Below, piece by piece: positions 54,948-63,318 of a stretch of 64,000 bases of DNA (the stretch's first letter is position 1; every line of letters starts with the position of its first letter). Source of the DNA: Alistipes sp. (GTDB lineage: Bacteria > Bacteroidota > Bacteroidia > Bacteroidales > Rikenellaceae). A program made the position numbers and the translations under genes. The stretch spans positions 62,001-126,000 of the forward strand of contig JAGAOZ010000014.1 of the NCBI GenBank assembly GCA_017623505.1, read 5' to 3'. A model generated the notes under the pieces. It was not told where the DNA came from, searched no databases, and worked only from the letters and a program-made list of their open reading frames with translations.

Positions 54948-55325
54948 TTATTTAGTTAATGTAAATTCCGAATATGTATCGAGAGGGCGTAATGTGTAGC
55001 CATCATAAGCAAATGCTTGATTAAACCTTTGTATATCTCCATCTTGATTTACAATCGTACCATCACAGTATACTGTGCCACCTCTGTAAGTATAGTTAAA
55101 CTCCGCTACACGATAATAAACACTCGAAGAAAAGATAAACTCTCCAGAGCCATCTTCCTCCAAAGAAAGCGAAATTGTGCGAAGATTTCCAGTTGCAGCG
55201 GTGCGAATCTCACCATACCAATAACCATAAAGATCCGATGGAATTGAGTCTCCATCATCATCACTACAAGCCATTAGGCCATAGCAAAATAAGGCGGCAA
55301 TGGCAACAAATAAAAATTTTTTCAT
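54948..55325 (-). CDS. Small lipocalin-like lipoprotein
   Basis: 125 residues with lipobox LMAC (Cys20) and SDDD after it. A compact beta domain follows, starting LYGYWYGEI, similar to the G-x-W start of lipocalin-like Bacteroidetes lipoproteins. It ends YTLRPLDTYSEFTLTK. Function unknown. It lies between two other lipoprotein genes in an AT-rich cluster, with a 10-bp inverted repeat upstream. Confidence 0.6.
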   Translation of the reverse strand: MKKFLFVAIAALFCYGLMACSDDDGDSIPSDLYGYWYGEIRTAATGNLRTISLSLEEDGSGEFIFSSSVYYRVAEFNYTYRGGTVYCDGTIVNQDGDIQRFNQAFAYDGYTLRPLDTYSEFTLTK

Positions 55326-55347
55326 AGTAGAAAATATTTATCATTAG

Positions 55348-55399
55348 TAGGCCCATCAGAAAACTCAACACGATGAACAAAGTTTGTTAGATGGGCCTA
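55348..55399. repeat. Inverted repeat between lipoprotein genes
   Basis: TAGGCCCATC (55348-55357) and its exact complement GATGGGCCTA (55390-55399), 32 bases apart. It may form a hairpin at the end of the 55408-56064 message, but no strong T tract follows on the minus strand. Confidence 0.6.
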
Positions 55400-55407
55400 A
55401 AAAGCAA

Positions 55408-56064
55408 TTAATTAAATGAAATTCTCTTAAATGGGAACTCTTGACCATCAACTTTAACAGAGATTCTGAACTTATAATATGCTCCATAACTATTAACTAC
55501 TTCCTCTTGCTGTTCCTCAAGGAATTTTACAACCTCTCGATATAGATCTTCCTCGCTATCACTTAAAGTTTCACCATTAGACAACATGTCCTTAATAACT
55601 AAGTAAGTGTGTCTGTACAGCTCAAACACAGAATAGGTTTCATCGTCAGATGGATCACACACTCCTGCTGAAGCTATATATTGCTTTCTTCCACTGCTAT
55701 CTATACTATAAGCAACAAGAGGTTTTTCATCCCATCCATCAGGCTCAATTAATAACCAGAACTCAGTCCAATCACCATACTGCTGTTCATAGATAAAATA
55801 GAACTCTATGTCGCTATTTGGATAGTATTTATGAAGATCAGATTTGATTGTGAAGTGGATTGCATAGTCCTCATAATAGACATTCTCAACGGAAACATAT
55901 TTATACACATCCTCTGCAAGGGTGTCCTCCTCTTCACTTCCCCAATTACCATTACCTGGCTGATTCTGATTAGGATAAAAGACCTCTTCCTTATCCCCTT
56001 CACTACAAGCGACAAAAGAGCAACTTACAGACAAGCATAAAATCAAATATAATATCCTATTCAT
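55408..56064 (-). CDS. Lipoprotein of unknown function
   Basis: 218 residues with lipobox SFVAC (Cys20) followed by SEGDKEE. An acidic, Asn/Gly linker (about 27-48) precedes a mixed domain with many aromatic residues (IEFYFIYEQQYGDWTEFWLLIEPDGWD) and a charged helix (SEEDLYREVVKFLEEQQEE). I do not recognise the family. It begins 18 bases after the outer-membrane protein gene, so it is likely cotranscribed with it. Confidence 0.65.
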   Translation of the reverse strand: MNRILYLILCLSVSCSFVACSEGDKEEVFYPNQNQPGNGNWGSEEEDTLAEDVYKYVSVENVYYEDYAIHFTIKSDLHKYYPNSDIEFYFIYEQQYGDWTEFWLLIEPDGWDEKPLVAYSIDSSGRKQYIASAGVCDPSDDETYSVFELYRHTYLVIKDMLSNGETLSDSEEDLYREVVKFLEEQQEEVVNSYGAYYKFRISVKVDGQEFPFKRISFN

Positions 56065-56082
56065 AGTTACATATATAAATAA

Positions 56083-56982
56083 TTAGAATAACATATAAAA
56101 TCCGATTTTGGTATAATCGTATGCAGAATCGCTAAGGCCAGCAGAATATTCAAACTTAACACCGTAATTTGCAAACATCAGAGCCACACCAATATCCCAT
56201 CCGGCATTAAATCTTTTAACCTCCATTCCATATTCTTCTAAATCTTTATACTTAATCTCCTCTCCATCATAATCAATTTTACCAGCTATGATATAATTCA
56301 AACGAGGACCCGTTCTGAAATCCAGAGAACAAAGACTTCCGAGCGGTAAATTATAGCCAACACCCAAAGGTAAAGTAAGGGATGATTCGTCTATAGTGGT
56401 ACGATATGAACCAGAACCAACAGCAACATATCCTGTCATAAAACCCAAACCGGCATGCACATTGAGGCCTTTAGCAACATTATACCGAGCTTTATATTCG
56501 AGGCCCAAATAGAAGGATTCATCATAATCTTCATCTCCGCCCGGTATCATATAACTTAACGAATAATCAACGGACCAAACTCCTTTTTTGCGAGAAAAAT
56601 ATTTGTCTTCATTCTCATTGACCTCTACCTTAGGTGCGGCCTCTGTCTGCACTGTGGTTGTTTCAAAAGCAAGATTGGTTGCTTGTGGCGTTGCAACAGT
56701 CTCCTCGATAGGCTTTACTGACTCCCCCTGCTTATCAAAGCGTTGCTTTTCGCCATTTTGATACTTAATGTAGAGAATCTTATCGGTAGAGAGTGAGAAG
56801 GTAGGACCATCTTGATAGCTCCACTTTTTGTACTTCACTTCGGAGTCCGATACCTCAACAACCTTAACCTGCATCTCCTCAACAGCATCGCTATTCAACA
56901 CGATTAAATCTTGAGCTGACGCATTTGTAACCGCAACTACAAGCACGATGCCGAGCAACATAAATTTTGTAAACTTTTTCAT
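56083..56982 (-). CDS. Outer-membrane beta-barrel protein
   Basis: 299 residues with a signal peptide ending ASAQ (24). An N-terminal domain (about 25-75) has VVEVSDSEVKYKKW and ILYIKYQNGEKQRF, a small beta unit common before Bacteroidetes OMP barrels. A linker (about 80-130) and an eight-strand-type barrel follow (VWSVDYSLSYM, LNVHAGLGFMTGYV, LPLGVGYNLP, FDVG-type strands) ending YTKIGFYMLF with terminal Phe. Function unknown. It is preceded by the rod-shaped RNA and may be transcribed by readthrough from it, as no separate promoter was seen in the 46 bases between. Confidence 0.75.
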   Translation of the reverse strand: MKKFTKFMLLGIVLVVAVTNASAQDLIVLNSDAVEEMQVKVVEVSDSEVKYKKWSYQDGPTFSLSTDKILYIKYQNGEKQRFDKQGESVKPIEETVATPQATNLAFETTTVQTEAAPKVEVNENEDKYFSRKKGVWSVDYSLSYMIPGGDEDYDESFYLGLEYKARYNVAKGLNVHAGLGFMTGYVAVGSGSYRTTIDESSLTLPLGVGYNLPLGSLCSLDFRTGPRLNYIIAGKIDYDGEEIKYKDLEEYGMEVKRFNAGWDIGVALMFANYGVKFEYSAGLSDSAYDYTKIGFYMLF

Positions 56983-57028
56983 TGTATTAAGTTTAGATTT
57001 GCTCGCGGGCTCCGGACGGGCTGTTTAT

Positions 57029-57264
57029 AAAAAAGGAAAGTGTGGAGCCGTTCGTTTATCTGGCAAAAGGCATTTGGCGTGGCCCAGAGAACAAATAAAC
57101 AATACCCCACACTTGTATAGTATGAGGCAGCACGAGCCGTGCCGACATAGCATACCAATACAAGCAATGAGTGTTGTTGCTTAACCTCGTTCTCTTAAAA
57201 TCGCCAAATTTTATTGCCAAGGATTAGCGAAACACTTTCACTACAATATGTTGTCAATAGCTTG
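57029..57264 (-). ncRNA. ssrS: Rod-shaped RNA, probable 6S RNA
   Basis: On the minus strand 57239-57036 folds into one long hairpin. Paired segments from the base inward: 57232-57239 with 57036-57043; 57228-57231 with 57051-57054; 57214-57219 with 57061-57066; 57202-57208 with 57073-57079; 57189-57195 with 57086-57092; 57177-57183 with 57096-57102 (one G-U). A large internal bubble follows (57165-57176 opposite 57103-57111). Then a terminal arm: 57158-57164 with 57112-57118, 57151-57155 with 57120-57124, 57138-57142 with 57130-57134. Six Ts (57034-57029) end it. A rod with a central bubble of this size and length is the 6S RNA plan, which mimics an open promoter and binds RNA polymerase. The 5' end is inferred from the promoter. 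Confidence 0.65.
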
Positions 57265-57270
57265 ACACCA

Positions 57271-57301
57271 CAAAGTTAGTGATTGTTTTTCAAAATACAA
57301 C
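57271..57301 (-). promoter_or_regulatory. Promoter of the 6S-like RNA
   Basis: Minus strand: GTTG (57301-57298, one base off TTTG), 19-base spacer, TAACTTTG (57278-57271, full -7 match). Transcription would start near 57264. Confidence 0.55.
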
Positions 57302-57499
57302 ACTCTTGTTGGGGTATTGTGTTTGAATAAATTATTTACCGAGACAAAATTGTATAAAACAAACTATTTATGCAATAGCCGACAAGATTGAACATAAAAT
57401 ATATTGATTGTAGCTTAAGGGATATTGGCAATAAAGTAAAATCTTAAGCTAATAGCCTATTGAGGGAACAAAAACTGGGCAAAAGTGTTATATATGTAA
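57302..57499. other. Non-coding AT-rich region with a 9-bp inverted repeat
   Basis: TAGCTTAAG (57411-57419) and CTTAAGCTA (57443-57451) are perfect complements 23 bases apart, downstream of the phosphopantetheinyl transferase gene; they may form a weak terminator. Nothing else was recognised. Confidence 0.5.
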
Positions 57500-58126
57500 T
57501 CAGAAGGCGTAGAGGAGGATGTGCTCGGGGTCGGGCTGGAGAAGGTGTAACTCGCAGCGCAGTAGCTCCTTATCGTGGTGACGCACAACACCTCGCACAA
57601 GCGATGTCGCCCCATCGATAGCCTCGATACGGATATGCTCCTTCAAGTCCAGCCCCTCGCAATGCGCCATCTTATAGAGGCACTCCTTAGCCACCCAGAT
57701 AACGGCTCGCTCATAATCCGAATGCACTAACGACAGCTCCTCGTCGGAGATATATCGCTCGGCAACAGCGGCAAAACGGCGGTCCAGACGTTCCACATCG
57801 ACACCACAGCGCGCATCAGAGAGGACAACAGCGACCATATCGGCACAATGGCTGACCGAGATAAATTGAAATGCGCTCCCCTGAAGCAGAGGACGACCAC
57901 TTGGTAGATAGCTCACAGCAACAGGCATCCGGAGCTCACGACGCAATAACTCACGCCACGCAAGGCGTTCACGACAACGGCTCGGCGAGCTGAAACCTGC
58001 AATGGAGGCTCTGTCGGCATCGTCAGCCGCAGCTATCAACGCCTCATACGATGGGATATAATCAACAAGAAGCATTGCTCCGCACGGCATCTTGTCGGAG
58101 CGTAAGATAAGCGGGAAGTTACTCAT
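57500..58126 (-). CDS. 4'-phosphopantetheinyl transferase (Sfp-like)
   Basis: 208 residues. The family motifs are CGVDVERLDRRF (about 103-114) and WVAKECLYKMAHCEG (about 148-162), which hold the magnesium-binding acids and Lys. ISVSHCADMVAV is the HC motif before them. It loads the phosphopantetheine arm onto carrier proteins. Its start overlaps the end of gldE by eight bases; gldE next to an Sfp-type gene is a known Bacteroidetes arrangement. Confidence 0.92.
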   Translation of the reverse strand: MSNFPLILRSDKMPCGAMLLVDYIPSYEALIAAADDADRASIAGFSSPSRCRERLAWRELLRRELRMPVAVSYLPSGRPLLQGSAFQFISVSHCADMVAVVLSDARCGVDVERLDRRFAAVAERYISDEELSLVHSDYERAVIWVAKECLYKMAHCEGLDLKEHIRIEAIDGATSLVRGVVRHHDKELLRCELHLLQPDPEHILLYAF

Positions 58127-59420
58127 TCTGGCTGCCCTTCCCTCTGATTACCACCTTGATTTTATCTATACGGCGACCATCCATCTTCTCTGCCGTAAAA
58201 CGAATAGAATGGGCCTCGACGGTATCGCCCTTCTTGACCAAGTCACGACGCAGCTCCAACATCAAGCCCGCCAAAGTCTCGGCACGGCCTTGAACATCGG
58301 CAAAGAGGTCCTCACCACAATCTATGACACGCTCGAAGTCGATGATGTGGGTCTTACCGTCGAAAAGATAGGTATTGGCATTGATACGCTCGTAGAAGCT
58401 CTCTTCGACGTCACTCTCATCGGAAATCTCGCCGACAACCTCCTCCAGAATATCCTCCAACGACACCAAACCTCGCGTAGCACCGTACTCATCAACGACA
58501 ATGGCGATATGAATCTTATTCTCCTGGAAGTCGTGCAACAAGTCGTCAATCTTCTTGTGCTCCGGAACGAAATAAATCTTACGGATGAGTTGCTGCCAGC
58601 CAAACTCGTTGCCGCACTTGATATGTGGCAACAAATCCTTGACGTAGATAGCTCCCTTGATATTATCCAAATCCTCATCGTAGACCGGAATACGCGAATA
58701 ACCCGACTCGATAATAAGGCTCTTGACCTCCTCATAAGGGCTCTTGATATCCAGAGCAACGATGTCGATACGCGGACGCATAATCTCCTCCACCTCGGTA
58801 TTGACGAAATTCACGATACCCGACAGCATCTTCTTCTCCTCATTCGAAGAGCCTGCGGTCATCTCAACAGCATCCGCCAACTCCTCCATAGAAATCTCGG
58901 CATTGCGCGATGCGATACGGCTAATATGTCCTCCCGTATGAACCAAGATATATGCCAAAGGGTAGGTCAAGAACTTAACCACCTTGATAGGATAGGCAAC
59001 AAAGCGCGCCATACGATAAGGGTTGCTCTGCGAGAGAACCTTAGGCAGAATCTCGCCGAAGAGCAACAGCAGGAAGGTCACAACAACAGATTTGATGACA
59101 AACTCCCAAACGGCGGAGTCAATTCTCATAATCTCGTCCAAAAAGAGCGACGAGGTGATAACAATACAGATATTGACCAAATTGTTCATCACCAAAATAG
59201 CCGCCAAAAGCATATCGGCATCTTCCAACATAGCAAGGATAGTGTGGTTACGGCTATCGCGGCTCTCGGCCATCTGCTGCTTCTCACGATGTGTGAGCGA
59301 GAAAAGGGCTGTCTCGGAGCCTGAAACAAGCGCCGAAGCGCAAAGCAATACAATCGTTACGACGAGCATAACGATTGCATCCGGGCTAAACCCTTGGTAT
59401 GTTATTGCTAACAAGGTCAA
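58119..59420 (-). CDS. gldE: GldE-type CNNM/CBS-domain membrane protein
   Basis: 433 residues if the TTG at 59420 is the start. An ATG 17 codons in (59369) would cut into the first helix region, so the TTG is preferred though not certain. A DUF21/CNNM membrane domain (about 15-200, LVSGSETALFSLTHREKQ) is followed by two CBS domains (about 210-340, MRPRIDIVALDI, GATRGLVSLEDILEEVVGEI) and a CorC_HlyC domain to the end. Relatives are linked to gliding or to ion and metal handling. It sits 12 bases after ftsZ. The gliding gene name reflects family and neighbourhood, not a motility claim. Confidence 0.82.
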   Translation of the reverse strand: MTLLAITYQGFSPDAIVMLVVTIVLLCASALVSGSETALFSLTHREKQQMAESRDSRNHTILAMLEDADMLLAAILVMNNLVNICIVITSSLFLDEIMRIDSAVWEFVIKSVVVTFLLLLFGEILPKVLSQSNPYRMARFVAYPIKVVKFLTYPLAYILVHTGGHISRIASRNAEISMEELADAVEMTAGSSNEEKKMLSGIVNFVNTEVEEIMRPRIDIVALDIKSPYEEVKSLIIESGYSRIPVYDEDLDNIKGAIYVKDLLPHIKCGNEFGWQQLIRKIYFVPEHKKIDDLLHDFQENKIHIAIVVDEYGATRGLVSLEDILEEVVGEISDESDVEESFYERINANTYLFDGKTHIIDFERVIDCGEDLFADVQGRAETLAGLMLELRRDLVKKGDTVEAHSIRFTAEKMDGRRIDKIKVVIRGKGSQNE

Positions 59421-59432
59421 AGCTTAAAACAT

Positions 59433-60782
59433 TTATTCGGTGTCGCCGAAAAGGTTACCCGAAAGAGCCTGCTTCTGCTCCTGCTCAGAATCGACACTCA
59501 CAACATTCTTGCTGCGCGAATGGGTGCTCTTCTGAACATACATCTGAGTCTTGGTGCGGGTATAGGTAGGGACCTTACGGCTCGCCTCAATATCGTGATA
59601 ACGACCCTTCTGACGCTCCAAAACCGCAGGAGCAAGATTGACGTGACGGCGTGGCTCCTTAACAAAAGGCTTCTTCTCCGACACCTCCTCCGTAGGCTTA
59701 ACCTCTGGCTCAGGGTCAAAGAAATCATCCGCAGGCTTGATATCCTCGACGTGTGGAGGTGCGATAGGGGCAACATACTCGCCACTTGAAAAACCTGTCG
59801 CAACGACAACAACCTCCATAGCGTCATCCTCCATAGGCTTAGAGCTGGCACCCCAAATAACATTGGCGTAGTGCGTCTTGCCATCATCGTCCTTATAGCT
59901 GGCGTAGCTCTGGATGTAATTCAACACCGAAAGACACTCCTTATATGAGACGGTATTGATGTCGTTAGCCGAGATATTCATCAAGATATTCTTCGAGCCT
60001 GAGATGTTATTATTATCCAACAGCGGTGAACACAATGAGTTACGGGCTGCCTCCTGCGCACGGTCCGCACCGCGTGCTGAGCCAACGCCCATGTGTGCGC
60101 GGCCACTACCCTTCATCACTCGCTTCAAATCGGCGAAATCGACACGGATATAGGCACTCTCAACGGTAATAATCTCCGAGATACCCTTCGTAGCCGAGGC
60201 CAGGATGTCATCAGCCTTATTGAAAGCCTCTCGGATTGGCAACTCACCATACATATCCAAAATGCTGTCGTTATTGACAACCAACAGAGAATCGACATAC
60301 TGACGCAACTCCTCGATACCGCGTGCCGCCTGCTCCAAACGCATGGGACCCTCACCAAAGAGCGGGAAGGTGACGTTGGCGATAGTCAGCAAGCCCATCT
60401 CCTGAGCCAACTTAGCGATAACAGGCGAAGCTCCTGTACCGGTACCACCACCCATACCGGCAGTGATAAAGACCATCTTAATATTCTTGGACTCCAGACG
60501 TTGCTTCACAGCGTCGATAGACTCGATAGCCAACTCTCGGCCCCTCTCAGGGTCATTACCTGCTCCCAAACCCTCTCCTAAAACAAGCTTACACTCGTTA
60601 GGAATATCGAGGTTCTCAAGGGCATATTTATCGGTATTACAAGCCAAGAACTCAACGTTCTTGATGCCCATATTCCACATATAGTTCAAGGCGTTACCGC
60701 CACCGCCACCGACTCCGATGACCATTATAATCGAACGATTGCTCTTCTCCATAGCGAGCTCATTAATCAAATCTTCCTGCAT
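59433..60782 (-). CDS. ftsZ: Cell division GTPase FtsZ
   Basis: 449 residues from the ATG at 60782, which has a GGGGG Shine-Dalgarno stretch just before it; the upstream in-frame TTG at 60794 lies within that stretch and is unlikely. The GTP-binding loop is GGGTGTG (111-117), and IGVGGGGGNALNYMW lies at 22-36. NxDxxxL-type residues and the T7 loop (VDFADLKRVMKGSG) follow. The C-terminal linker is long and Pro/Glu-rich, ending LSGNLFGDTE. It polymerises into the division ring. It follows ftsA closely. Confidence 0.98.
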   Translation of the reverse strand: MQEDLINELAMEKSNRSIIMVIGVGGGGGNALNYMWNMGIKNVEFLACNTDKYALENLDIPNECKLVLGEGLGAGNDPERGRELAIESIDAVKQRLESKNIKMVFITAGMGGGTGTGASPVIAKLAQEMGLLTIANVTFPLFGEGPMRLEQAARGIEELRQYVDSLLVVNNDSILDMYGELPIREAFNKADDILASATKGISEIITVESAYIRVDFADLKRVMKGSGRAHMGVGSARGADRAQEAARNSLCSPLLDNNNISGSKNILMNISANDINTVSYKECLSVLNYIQSYASYKDDDGKTHYANVIWGASSKPMEDDAMEVVVVATGFSSGEYVAPIAPPHVEDIKPADDFFDPEPEVKPTEEVSEKKPFVKEPRRHVNLAPAVLERQKGRYHDIEASRKVPTYTRTKTQMYVQKSTHSRSKNVVSVDSEQEQKQALSGNLFGDTE

Positions 60783-60796
60783 CTTAGCCCCCAATT

Positions 60797-62176
60797 TTAG
60801 AAATCATCATCCTCCTCAGCAACATCATCAGGGTTACTGAAAGCTGTTGTGAGCGTCTTACTAAACATCTTCTTAAAGCGACCGAAAAAGCCCGGCTTCT
60901 TCTCCGAAAGGTCGTCAAAGTCTTCATCTTCATCAAGGAAATCTTCATCACCATCCGGCTTCTCGTCGTCGATGTACTCCTGCTCAGGCTCCTCAGCCTC
61001 AACGCCAAGCATCTGAACTCGGCAAGCACCCTCACGCAAGCCGCGCAAAAGAAGCGACACAACAAGGGTTGAATCGGTATCGGAAACCAACTCTGCCTGC
61101 TCAACAGCGATACCTACCTCGGCACTTGCTACACGCACGTCGAGGTTAGTGATGCGGTGGAAAAGCTCGGCAATCTGTGCAAGTTTTGCACCACCACCCG
61201 TCAAGATAATACCCGACGAGAGTTTAGAGGAAAGACCCGTATCGCGAATCTCCTTCCATACGTACTCGGCAATCTCGGTCATACGAGCCTCGGTAACGGC
61301 CTCCAAGTTAAACAGAGAGATATGCTTGGTGGTATTGCTACGACGAATCTGGATAGTGCTCTCAGGCTTAGAGGTAGCGATAGCGGCACCGTGACGCACC
61401 TTGAGCTTCTCGACAGTAGCCGCAGGGAGGTTGGTGGTAAAGTGCTGAATATCGTCATTGAGAGCAGAGCTACCAATAGGCAACGAAGCCATGTGGCAGA
61501 GAACGCCGCCGTAGTAGACAGCAATATCGGTAACGCCACAGCCTATATCGACAATAGCAACACCCTCCTGCTTCTCGTCATTCGACGCCAAACTCTCGGC
61601 AATGACAGAGCCGCTGGCGTAGATTGCCTTCGGATGTGAGATATTGGCATTGGTGAAGACGCGACGCAGACGGTCCTTAGCTGAACGCTCGCAGAGGATA
61701 AAGTTATAGGTCGCCGAGAGCTGCTTACTATATGCTCCAACAGGCTGAGCAAGCTTCATTCCGGCATCGTTCTTATACTCCACAGGGTAGAGGTCCATGA
61801 TGAACTCATCATCCGGAGCCTTGACATTCAACATACGGTCATTCAAAGCCTTCAAGTCGGGCTGAGAGATGCAATTCTCGGCATCCTCAACAAAGACATG
61901 GTCGGTATAACGAGCCGAACGAACGAACTTACCCGACAAGCAGGCGTAAGCATCAGAAATCTTAATCTGAAGGCTATCCTCAACCTTATCCAACGCAGCT
62001 CGCAACGCCTTAGATACCGATTGGCTGTTATCTACCAAACCGGCAGATACACCATCGGTAGCCTCCTTAACGATTGCCTCTACGGTAATGGTCTTCATAT
62101 CGGTAGTCGAACCTACGGCAACAACAACCTTCGACGAACCGATATCTACGGCAACAATGTAACTCTTATTCTCCAC
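60797..62176 (-). CDS. ftsA: Cell division protein FtsA
   Basis: 459 residues with a GTG start at 62176, 14 bases after ftsQ ends. It has the actin-like fold: phosphate loop VDIGSSKVVV (10-19), the 1C subdomain (about 85-165), VDIGCGVTDIAVYYGG and GIILTGGGAKL for nucleotide binding. The C-terminal tail is very acidic (DEKPDGDEDFLDEDEDFDD) before a basic amphipathic helix (FFGRFKKMF), the probable membrane anchor, and an acidic end. It tethers FtsZ to the membrane. Confidence 0.97.
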   Translation of the reverse strand: MENKSYIVAVDIGSSKVVVAVGSTTDMKTITVEAIVKEATDGVSAGLVDNSQSVSKALRAALDKVEDSLQIKISDAYACLSGKFVRSARYTDHVFVEDAENCISQPDLKALNDRMLNVKAPDDEFIMDLYPVEYKNDAGMKLAQPVGAYSKQLSATYNFILCERSAKDRLRRVFTNANISHPKAIYASGSVIAESLASNDEKQEGVAIVDIGCGVTDIAVYYGGVLCHMASLPIGSSALNDDIQHFTTNLPAATVEKLKVRHGAAIATSKPESTIQIRRSNTTKHISLFNLEAVTEARMTEIAEYVWKEIRDTGLSSKLSSGIILTGGGAKLAQIAELFHRITNLDVRVASAEVGIAVEQAELVSDTDSTLVVSLLLRGLREGACRVQMLGVEAEEPEQEYIDDEKPDGDEDFLDEDEDFDDLSEKKPGFFGRFKKMFSKTLTTAFSNPDDVAEEDDDF

Positions 62177-62190
62177 TATAATCGAATTTT

Positions 62191-63315
62191 TTATTTATTA
62201 TTCTCAACTTTCTGCTCTGCACGAGGCGTGGCGACAACCTTACCGTCGTACTCTACCGAAATAGAACTAAATCGCTCCCAGCCCACATTGTTCAAACCCT
62301 CACGATAGAAACGCTCCAGATTGCTTAGCTTCTGCTCGAAAGACTCCGGCACACCAAACTCTACAACAAAACTACCCGAACGCGGCACAATACGCAAGGC
62401 AAGCTCGCCGCTACTCATAGAGTAGGCCTCAATCTGCACAATTTCACCGCGCCAAAACTCATTTTGCTCGATATACTCTACAAAGTTAATGAGTTTAGAG
62501 AAATCTTCATACCTTTTTAGCAATTTTTTTTGTTCTTTTCGCTCCTGCTCCTGTTTTGCAGCAAGTTGCGCTATCTGCTCGTCGAGCAAACGCTCCTCAT
62601 AACGCAACGCACGACGACGCTCGCGTTTCTCGGCCTGATGACGCTCCAGACGCTCGGCAAACTCCGAATCGGGCTCGTCATCATACTGCTGAAGCTTCTG
62701 CTTCGAGAGCTCCTTCACACGCTCCTTAAGCCTGCTCTTATCATCCTCAAAAGGCTCCTTATCCTCCTCCAAACGCATTATCGTAGTATCTCGAACGGCA
62801 ATCAAAGAGTCGATATACGACTTTACCGAGCCTCCATAATCCGCAGGGAACGGAGGCTGATAGCTGCCCGTAACCACAGGAGCATACAGAGCTTGTCCTT
62901 GCTGAAGATGCATAGTGTGGGCTGTGGTCGAGATATAGCAGTCGTAACCCTCGCACAGCAAGCGAAAAAGGGCTTTATGCTGGCGCAGCTCGATGATAAG
63001 ACGGCCATCGAAGGTTGTACGGGTGGCAACATCCGCAATAAAATCATAACGTCCGATAGAGCGATTGATAGCCCCAACATCAACCTTATCCAAAGGCACG
63101 GAGAGTGTCGCCACAGAGTCCTCGGCAAGCCACTGCCGAACATCATCCTCGGCGATGAACAGGTAGTCGGCACCCGCATCGGCAATACGGATGTCGAGGG
63201 TGTCTATTTTAGTCAAGGCGTAGTGGCGCGAGGCTCTGTCGATAAAGAACACGACAAAACCTACAATACCCACCCACAGCAGGGTGTAAAGGACTATCCT
63301 ACCCGCCTTACCCAT
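62191..63315 (-). CDS. ftsQ: FtsQ/DivIB cell division protein with charged coiled-coil insertion
   Basis: 374 residues. A short cytoplasmic end and one membrane helix (about 8-25) come first. A POTRA-like region (about 33-100, IRIADAGADYLFIAEDDVRQWL) and the start of the FtsQ beta domain (RTTFDGRLIIELRQHKALFRL) follow. Residues about 178-268 are an almost continuous run of charged helix (RLKERVKELSKQKLQQ, HQAEKRERRRALRYEE) inserted before the domain resumes (FSKLINFVEYIEQNEFWRGEI). Usual Bacteroidetes FtsQ is nearer 250-280 residues. It is periplasmic and links FtsA/Z to the wall-synthesis complex. Confidence 0.9.
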   Translation of the reverse strand: MGKAGRIVLYTLLWVGIVGFVVFFIDRASRHYALTKIDTLDIRIADAGADYLFIAEDDVRQWLAEDSVATLSVPLDKVDVGAINRSIGRYDFIADVATRTTFDGRLIIELRQHKALFRLLCEGYDCYISTTAHTMHLQQGQALYAPVVTGSYQPPFPADYGGSVKSYIDSLIAVRDTTIMRLEEDKEPFEDDKSRLKERVKELSKQKLQQYDDEPDSEFAERLERHQAEKRERRRALRYEERLLDEQIAQLAAKQEQERKEQKKLLKRYEDFSKLINFVEYIEQNEFWRGEIVQIEAYSMSSGELALRIVPRSGSFVVEFGVPESFEQKLSNLERFYREGLNNVGWERFSSISVEYDGKVVATPRAEQKVENNK

Positions 63316-63318
63316 CTG

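Noticed and set aside
57003-57165. Two separate terminator hairpins upstream of the outer-membrane protein gene
   Set aside because: Pairing of the flanks shows both are parts of one longer rod that ends in a T tract, better explained as a 6S-like RNA.
58092-59324. Long open frame on the plus strand opposite gldE
   Set aside because: It lies wholly antisense to a well-supported gene, has low-complexity Leu/Asn composition, and shows no family motif.
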